Below are positions 4,841 to 9,002 of a stretch of DNA of 9,002 nucleotides, piece after piece. Positions within the stretch are counted from its first letter, which is position 1. Each line of letters begins with the position of its first letter. Origin of the DNA: Acidimicrobiales bacterium (GTDB lineage: Bacteria > Actinomycetota > Acidimicrobiia > Acidimicrobiales > Palsa-688); contig JASHVH010000109.1 of NCBI GenBank assembly GCA_030039575.1, positions 1 to 9,002 on the forward strand. The letters run 5' to 3'. Position numbers and translations under genes: made by a program. A model generated the notes under the pieces. The model had not been told where the DNA came from, did no database searches, and saw only the letters and a list, made by a program, of their open reading frames with translations.

Positions 4841-6085
4841 ATGACCAACATCGAGCCGACTGTACAGCCAACAAACCCAGACGGCGACCCAGACGGCGAC
4901 CCAGACGGCGGCCCAAGCGGCGGCGGGGTCGAGCGGGGGTACCGTTCGCGCTGGCCGGCGGTACTTGTGATCGCCCTCCTTCTGGGGGCCGCCATCATCG
5001 GCGTCCCCGTCGGCATCGCGGCTCACGAGGCGAGTGGATATTACGTGTTCTCGCCCGGGACCGCCCCGCTCATCACGACGAGCGCCAGCTGCAAACCCGC
5101 CGGCGGAGAGCTCGCATTGCCAAGTGGAGAGCCCTGCGTGCGCCTGGTCGTCCCCAAGGGCAAAGCCCACGCGGTTGACGGGCAGTTGCGGATGGTCGAC
5201 GTCGAAGTCGGGCAGGCCGGGCCGCTCGACTGGGCCGAGTACGAGCTCGGGCTGCTCGGCAACTCACGCCAGCTCGTCCCGGTCGCCGCCTACGCCGGGA
5301 CGACCCCCACCTCCGAACTGGGCTGCCAGGACACTCAAGAAATGGTTTCCGCCAACCAGGACGCGGCCCTGGCGGCCCTGGCCGTGTTGAGCTACAAGGT
5401 CGACCAGAAGCCGCTCGGGGTCCAGGTCGATACTGTGCTGGCCGGCACTCCGGCATGGAAAGCGGGGCTCGAGTGCAACGACGTCATCACCGCGGTGGAC
5501 GGCAAGGCGGTGCTCACCGCCGCCGCGCTGACGGCCGCGTTGGCGCCCCTGCAACCGGGGGACGTCGTCTCGCTCACTGACCATCCCGCCGCCGGCGGGC
5601 CGGCCAAGCAGGTAAAAGTGCGGCTGGCGCGTCCCTCCGAAGAAGCGCTGGCAGACGGTTTCGACGGCCATGCGTACATGGGCCTGGAAGTGGAGACCCG
5701 GGTAAAACCCGTCCTCCCCTTCCCCGTCTCGGTGAACGCGGGAGCAATTGGCGGGCCGTCCGCCGGTCTTGCCTTTACCCTCGCCATCCTTGATGCCCTC
5801 TCGAACGGGAAGTTGACCGGAGGCCACAAAGTGGCAGCCACCGGTACGATCGACCCGGAGGGCGACGTGGGCCAGGTGGGCGGCGTCCAGGAAAAAACCG
5901 TCGCCGTCGAAAAAGCAGGTGCCCAGGTGTTCTTCGTCCCGAAGGCGGAGTACCCGGACGCCGAGAGCGTGTCCCATGGCGACATGAAGATCATCCCGGT
6001 TAACACACTCGGACAGGTATTGCAGACTCTCCAGCGGAGCTACGGAGGAGACTTTTCGGGGTTCAGCGACCTAACCCGGGCTTGA
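4841..6085 (+). CDS. YlbL-like membrane-anchored PDZ / Lon-type (S16) serine protease
   Basis: 414 residues from ATG 4841. Order: Asp/Gly/Pro-rich cytoplasmic tail with DGDP repeats (13-24), one membrane helix (about 39-61), an extracytoplasmic region with FSPGTAPLI (70-78), PDZ (about 188-265) and a Lon proteolytic domain (about 275-398). Catalytic Ser307 lies in GGPSAGL (304-310) and the partner Lys352 in GGVQEKTVAV (347-356); GTIDPEGDVGQVGG (335-348) links them as in Lon. Both dyad residues are present, so it should be an active envelope protease, matching Bacillus YlbL and actinobacterial homologues in architecture. The frame extends back to 4700, but those 47 residues overlap the divergent gene and lie before the membrane anchor, so MTNIEP is preferred. 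In many actinobacteria this family sits beside a UPF0182 gene, as here (separated by one gene). Its role is presumably quality control or regulated cleavage at the membrane; the substrate is unknown. Confidence 0.9.
   Translation: MTNIEPTVQPTNPDGDPDGDPDGGPSGGGVERGYRSRWPAVLVIALLLGAAIIGVPVGIAAHEASGYYVFSPGTAPLITTSASCKPAGGELALPSGEPCVRLVVPKGKAHAVDGQLRMVDVEVGQAGPLDWAEYELGLLGNSRQLVPVAAYAGTTPTSELGCQDTQEMVSANQDAALAALAVLSYKVDQKPLGVQVDTVLAGTPAWKAGLECNDVITAVDGKAVLTAAALTAALAPLQPGDVVSLTDHPAAGGPAKQVKVRLARPSEEALADGFDGHAYMGLEVETRVKPVLPFPVSVNAGAIGGPSAGLAFTLAILDALSNGKLTGGHKVAATGTIDPEGDVGQVGGVQEKTVAVEKAGAQVFFVPKAEYPDAESVSHGDMKIIPVNTLGQVLQTLQRSYGGDFSGFSDLTRA
4874..4921 (+). repeat. Short in-frame 12-base tandem repeat coding DGDP units
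   Basis: The codons for NPDGDPDGDPDGGP repeat a 12-base unit (gacggcgaccca) about three times in the cytoplasmic tail of the PDZ/Lon protease. Because the unit is a multiple of three, copy-number changes would lengthen or shorten the tail without breaking the frame. The tail is likely disordered and acidic. Confidence 0.7.
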
Positions 6086-6138
6086 GCCTCAACAGGGTGA
6101 AAAGGGGAGCTTCCTCGCAACCGAGCGCGGCCGCGGCC

Positions 6139-6144
6139 TAGGCT
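6139..6144 (+). promoter_or_regulatory. Candidate -10 box (TAGGCT) for the DivIVA-domain gene
   Basis: TAGGCT ends eight bases before ATG 6153 and is followed by gtcggggc. There is no ribosome-binding site at normal spacing (an aaggggag run at 6100-6107 is about 45 bases away), so a leaderless or near-leaderless message is likely. A GC palindrome, ggccgcggcc (6129-6138), directly abuts it. The same TAGGCT plus CGGGG arrangement recurs before the UPF0182 gene. Confidence 0.45.
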
Positions 6145-6152
6145 GTCGGGGC

Positions 6153-8408
6153 ATGGCTGTAGAGCGTTTCCAAGCCGCCCGTGCGGACATGCCTGAAATT
6201 TCGGCAGATCTGATCTCCGGGCGTCGGTTTGCCCAAACTTGGCGAGGATATGACCCCGAGGAAGTAAAAGGGTTCCTGGCACAAGTAGCGGAACAGGTAA
6301 GGACTCTGCGCGAACGGGTCGATATAGAGGTTTCGGCGCGCCGTGAGGCTGACCAGCGCGCTATGCACCCCCGTATCGACGAAGCCACATTGATGTCCGC
6401 CGTCGGCGAAGAGACGGCCGCCATCTTGCGCAGCGCGCGGACTGCCGCGGCGGAGATAATTGCCAAGGCGGAGGGTAACGCCGGCTCTCTGGTTAAGGCG
6501 GCAGAAGCCAAATCCGCTGAACTTCTCGCGCAGAGTGAGTCTTTATCAACGCGACGCGCGGAGGAGGCAGAAGTCGCGGCCAATGAAGTTTGGGCCAAGG
6601 CACTGGCCGACGCAGAAGAAGTACGGCAGTCCGCTCATCAAGACGCCGAGGCAATAACCGCAGAAGCGTCCCAGAAGTCCCAGGAAAGCATTGAAGCGGC
6701 CGAAATTGTCCGCGAGAAGATCCTGACCGACCTGGCTCGGCGCCGGAAGCTGGCCACAGTTCAGATCGAGCAACTTCGGGCTGGGCGGGAGCGGCTCCTC
6801 GACGCTTATCTCGTGGTACGACGCACCCTCGACGACGTCACCGACGAGCTCCAGCGGGCTGACGCCGAAGCGCGGGCGGCGGCTGTGGCCGTTGGGCGCC
6901 TCGACCGCGACGAGCAGACCGGCGAACTGGTGGACCTGCATCGCGAAGAGCCGTGGGATTCTCTCGCCGCGTTCGGCGGCGCCGAGCCGGGCGGCCGTAC
7001 GGGCGAGGAGAAAACGACCGCCGAAACTCCCGTTGTCCTCGCGCCCAAGGTGACCCAGGTTTCCGCCACCCCTGCGGTGGCTACTGCAGGGGCGACCACG
7101 CCCCCTGTCGCCACTCCTGCTGTCTCCGGCCCTGTTGTCACCGGTACCGCCACCGCTACCATCACCCCGCCATCAGCCCGCCCAGAAGAGCGGCCGGTAC
7201 AGGACAACGCCGCCATCGTTTCGCGAACCGACGCTATCGAAAGCGTCCGGATCGTGCGGGCCGAGCCGGACAACGGAGCCAAGGCCGGCAACGCGGCCCC
7301 TGAGGCGGTCGCTCCAGCCGCCAAAGCCGAGCCGCTGTCGGAGCGGGCACCGGCTGCCCCGCTCCAAGAAGAGGAGAGCCCGCCCGAGGCAGCCGAAGAT
7401 GCGGGCCAGGACAAGGACGTGCAAGGCCTGTTTGCTCGCCTTCGAGAGAACCGCGACCAGGCTACGCGTGCCGCTCGGAAGACCCTGCGCGACAGCGGCA
7501 GCCAGAAGCACAGCGAAGCGGCCCCGGAACAAGCAGCGGCCTCACAAGGGGAGGCCGGCCAGGCCGGCCTCGATCGCGCCGGGGCCGATGCCACCGTAGG
7601 GGCTACGGCCGTCGAGGCCTCCGCCGGGACGGCCATCGCCGGCAATGCTCGAGCCGGCGCACCCGAGGCCGGCGCGGTTCTCCTCCAACGAAGCGAGGAG
7701 GTAACCCGCGACCTCGGGTCGTCCCTGGCCAGGAAGCTCAAGCGAGCCCTCCAGGACGAGCAGAACTCGCTGCTGGACAGGTTGCGTAGCCTGAAGGGCA
7801 CGCCCACGCCAGCCAACGTCCTCCCTGACCCGGACGAGCACCCAGACCATTTCGCCGAGGCCGGACGGCCGTTGCTCCTCCAGGCGGCGCAGGCGGGAGC
7901 GCAGGTGGCGAACGACCTCTGCGGTGACGGCGGGGCCACCGCCGTCCTCGAGCCACAGCAGATAGACGACCTCGCCGATGAGCTGGGCCGAGCGATCGCC
8001 GAACCGCTCCGCCAGCGGCTGGAACTGGCCATGAGCTCCGCCGGCGACGACCCGGCAGAACTGGCCAGTGCGCTCGGGGCCGCGTACCGGGAGTGGAAGA
8101 CCCAACGGATCGAGCCCTCGGCCCACCACGAGGTGGCGGCCGCCTTTTCGCGGGGGGCATACGTGACCTTCCCGGAAGCGACCCTGCTGACCTGGGTGGT
8201 CGGCCCGTCCGAAGGCCCGTGCCCGGACTGCGAAGACAACGCTCTCGCGGGCGAACAGCCCAAAGGTGCGGCGTGGCCGACCGGCCAGGTCTACCCACCC
8301 GCGCACCCCGGGTGCCGCTGCGCCCTGGTACCGTCCGTCGTGGACGGCACCGGTACCCTCAACAACTCGCCTCCCTCCGGGGGCCCAGCCCCAGCTCCGA
8401 CAGACTGA
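6153..8408 (+). CDS. DivIVA-domain coiled-coil protein with C-terminal phage-head-like CxxC/HPxCRC module
   Basis: 751 residues. The N terminus (about 15-50, DLISGRRFAQTWRGYDPEEVKGFL) matches the DivIVA/GpsB-type domain, which binds curved or negatively charged membrane and scaffolds septum or pole proteins. Residues about 45-250 form a long Ala/Glu/Arg coiled coil. A low-complexity Pro/Ala/Thr/Val/Glu linker follows (270-420), then VQGLFARLRENRDQA (423-437), another Ala/Gly-rich linker, and a helical block (510-660). The C terminus has W681, CPDC (690-693), a Gly/Pro/Thr stretch, PPAHPGCRC (715-723) and a Pro-rich tail. The four cysteines and His718 look like a zinc site and resemble the end of Mu F / SPP1 gp7-type minor head proteins; the relation is inferred from motif layout. 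Base composition changes within the gene: sampled coiled-coil lines are 55-60% GC, later ones 73-77%. It lies between the PDZ/Lon protease and UPF0182 genes, so an envelope or division role is likely. ATG 6153 follows TAGGCT. Confidence 0.85.
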   Translation: MAVERFQAARADMPEISADLISGRRFAQTWRGYDPEEVKGFLAQVAEQVRTLRERVDIEVSARREADQRAMHPRIDEATLMSAVGEETAAILRSARTAAAEIIAKAEGNAGSLVKAAEAKSAELLAQSESLSTRRAEEAEVAANEVWAKALADAEEVRQSAHQDAEAITAEASQKSQESIEAAEIVREKILTDLARRRKLATVQIEQLRAGRERLLDAYLVVRRTLDDVTDELQRADAEARAAAVAVGRLDRDEQTGELVDLHREEPWDSLAAFGGAEPGGRTGEEKTTAETPVVLAPKVTQVSATPAVATAGATTPPVATPAVSGPVVTGTATATITPPSARPEERPVQDNAAIVSRTDAIESVRIVRAEPDNGAKAGNAAPEAVAPAAKAEPLSERAPAAPLQEEESPPEAAEDAGQDKDVQGLFARLRENRDQATRAARKTLRDSGSQKHSEAAPEQAAASQGEAGQAGLDRAGADATVGATAVEASAGTAIAGNARAGAPEAGAVLLQRSEEVTRDLGSSLARKLKRALQDEQNSLLDRLRSLKGTPTPANVLPDPDEHPDHFAEAGRPLLLQAAQAGAQVANDLCGDGGATAVLEPQQIDDLADELGRAIAEPLRQRLELAMSSAGDDPAELASALGAAYREWKTQRIEPSAHHEVAAAFSRGAYVTFPEATLLTWVVGPSEGPCPDCEDNALAGEQPKGAAWPTGQVYPPAHPGCRCALVPSVVDGTGTLNNSPPSGGPAPAPTD

Positions 8409-8452
8409 GCCGGGCGCCCGGGGCCTGCTCCCTCGTGGGCGGGGCCCGCCGG

Positions 8453-8458
8453 TAGGCT
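8453..8458 (+). promoter_or_regulatory. Candidate -10 box (TAGGCT) for the UPF0182 gene
   Basis: TAGGCT followed by ccgggg lies 5 bases before GTG 8464 and 11 before ATG 8470. It repeats the motif seen before the DivIVA-domain gene. The upstream stretch (8409-8450) is GC-rich with dyads such as ggcggg-g-cccgcc (8438-8450) but no T-tract, so a terminator for the preceding gene is possible but not shown. No convincing -35 is visible. Confidence 0.4.
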
Positions 8459-8469
8459 CCGGGGTGCTG

Positions 8470-9002
8470 ATGCGCGCATCGTCTGACATACCGCGACGTT
8501 TTTCCCTGGGCAGCCGCCGGGCCCGCTGGGCAATTGTCGTCGGCGTCGTCATCCTCATCGCGCTGATCATTTCGGCGCAGCACATTGCTTCGATCTACAC
8601 GGATTACCTGTGGTTCGGGTCGCTTGGCTTCAGTTCCGTTTGGACCAAGACGATCACGGTCGAGGCGGGGCTCGCCGTTACCTTCACGGTCGTGTTCTTC
8701 GGCCTGCTCTGGGGCAACCTCCTGTTGGCCGACCGTTTGGCCCCCTCGGCTCCGGCGCCTGCCGGAGACGAGCTCGTCAGCCGCTGGCAGGAACTGGTCG
8801 CCCCCCACATGAAATGGATCCGGTTGGGGGTGGCGGGCCTTTTGGCCCTGATCGGGGGCATCAGCGCCCACAGCCAGTGGGACAATTGGCTGCTTTTTTC
8901 CAACGCCGCTCCCTTCACAAGCACATCGGCGCCATGGGACGGCGTCGACCCGCTCAACCACCTGAACGACGGGTTTTACGTGTTCCGGTTGCCTTTCCTG
9001 GG
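8470..9002 (+). CDS. UPF0182 family large membrane protein, N-terminal part (3' end outside window)
   Basis: The frame is open from 8464 to the window end, giving 177 residues from ATG 8470. The N terminus MRASSDIPRR is basic, then membrane helices at about 19-37, 64-86 and 115-132 are visible. Family landmarks are IYTDYLWFGSLGFSSVW (42-58), ADRLAP (87-92), W140LLFSN in the second loop and the characteristic DPLNHLNDGFYVFRLPFL (160-177). UPF0182 proteins are usually 900-1000 residues with about seven helices and a large extracytoplasmic domain; their function is unknown. Here only the beginning is seen. GTG 8464 in the same frame would add two residues (ML) and is closer to the -10-like box; ATG 8470 is chosen because it has GGGG just upstream and matches the usual N terminus style. 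It follows the DivIVA-domain gene by 61 bases on the same strand. Confidence 0.9.
   Translation, partial: MRASSDIPRRFSLGSRRARWAIVVGVVILIALIISAQHIASIYTDYLWFGSLGFSSVWTKTITVEAGLAVTFTVVFFGLLWGNLLLADRLAPSAPAPAGDELVSRWQELVAPHMKWIRLGVAGLLALIGGISAHSQWDNWLLFSNAAPFTSTSAPWDGVDPLNHLNDGFYVFRLPFL

Noticed and set aside
4760..5170. Extended N terminus for the small minus-strand membrane protein
   Set aside because: The extension is antisense to the protease gene and includes repeated AVWV residues produced by its DGDP codons; ATG 4759 gives a sensible short protein.
6129..6138. Palindrome ggccgcggcc as an operator
   Set aside because: Such GC palindromes arise easily in DNA of this composition; only its contact with the -10-like box is notable.
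6806..8263. 485-codon minus-strand open frame opposite the DivIVA-domain gene (also 7542-8585)
   Set aside because: Ser/Arg/Ala low-complexity shadow of a GC-rich gene; the + strand product has recognisable domains and a motif-bearing C terminus.

Overview
The window is high-GC bacterial DNA, most likely from an actinobacterium. The gene set points to Acidimicrobiia or a close relative: an actinobacterial-type epimerase tail, a membrane-anchored HtrA-like protein with an LWRHPSE motif, a YlbL-type PDZ/Lon protease, a DivIVA-domain protein and a UPF0182 giant membrane protein. The class assignment is inference from gene content and style; there is no rRNA or other marker here. I see no tRNA, rRNA, CRISPR array, insertion sequence or integrase.

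Layout. Positions 2-376 (+) hold the 3' end of an NAD-dependent epimerase/dehydratase with a C-terminal membrane helix. Its last codons run into a 20-bp tandem array (368-457). Converging on it, 509-1822 (-) encodes a membrane-anchored trypsin-like/PDZ protein whose three expected catalytic residues all look replaced. From a divergent intergenic region starts a (+) unit: moaE (2016-2522), a small one-helix membrane protein (2529-2792), and an MreB actin homologue (to 3822) that appears to start at a CTG codon at 2827. Converging on mreB is a (-) pair: a 69-residue one-helix membrane protein (4550-4759) overlapping a HEAT-repeat protein (3877 to about 4566). Divergent from that pair are three (+) genes: a YlbL-like PDZ/Lon (S16) protease (4841-6085) with Ser and Lys intact, a 751-residue protein joining a DivIVA-type N terminus and coiled coil to a C-terminal CxxC...HPxCRC module resembling phage head-morphogenesis proteins (6153-8408), and the start of a UPF0182 protein running off the window (8470-9002).

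Together. Most of the window concerns the cell envelope and cell shape: MreB, a DivIVA-like protein, two PDZ proteins on membrane anchors, several single-helix membrane proteins and UPF0182. MoaE (molybdenum cofactor synthesis) is the metabolic exception. Several (+) genes (moaE, the DivIVA-like gene, UPF0182) have a -10-like TAnnnT hexamer within about 5-11 bases of their start codon and no good ribosome-binding site, which suggests leaderless or near-leaderless transcripts.

The points most worth a second look are the DivIVA/phage-head-like fusion, the triple-substituted HtrA-like pseudoprotease, the CTG start of mreB, and the tandem array starting inside the epimerase stop region. I do not see a clear complete new defence or mobile system.
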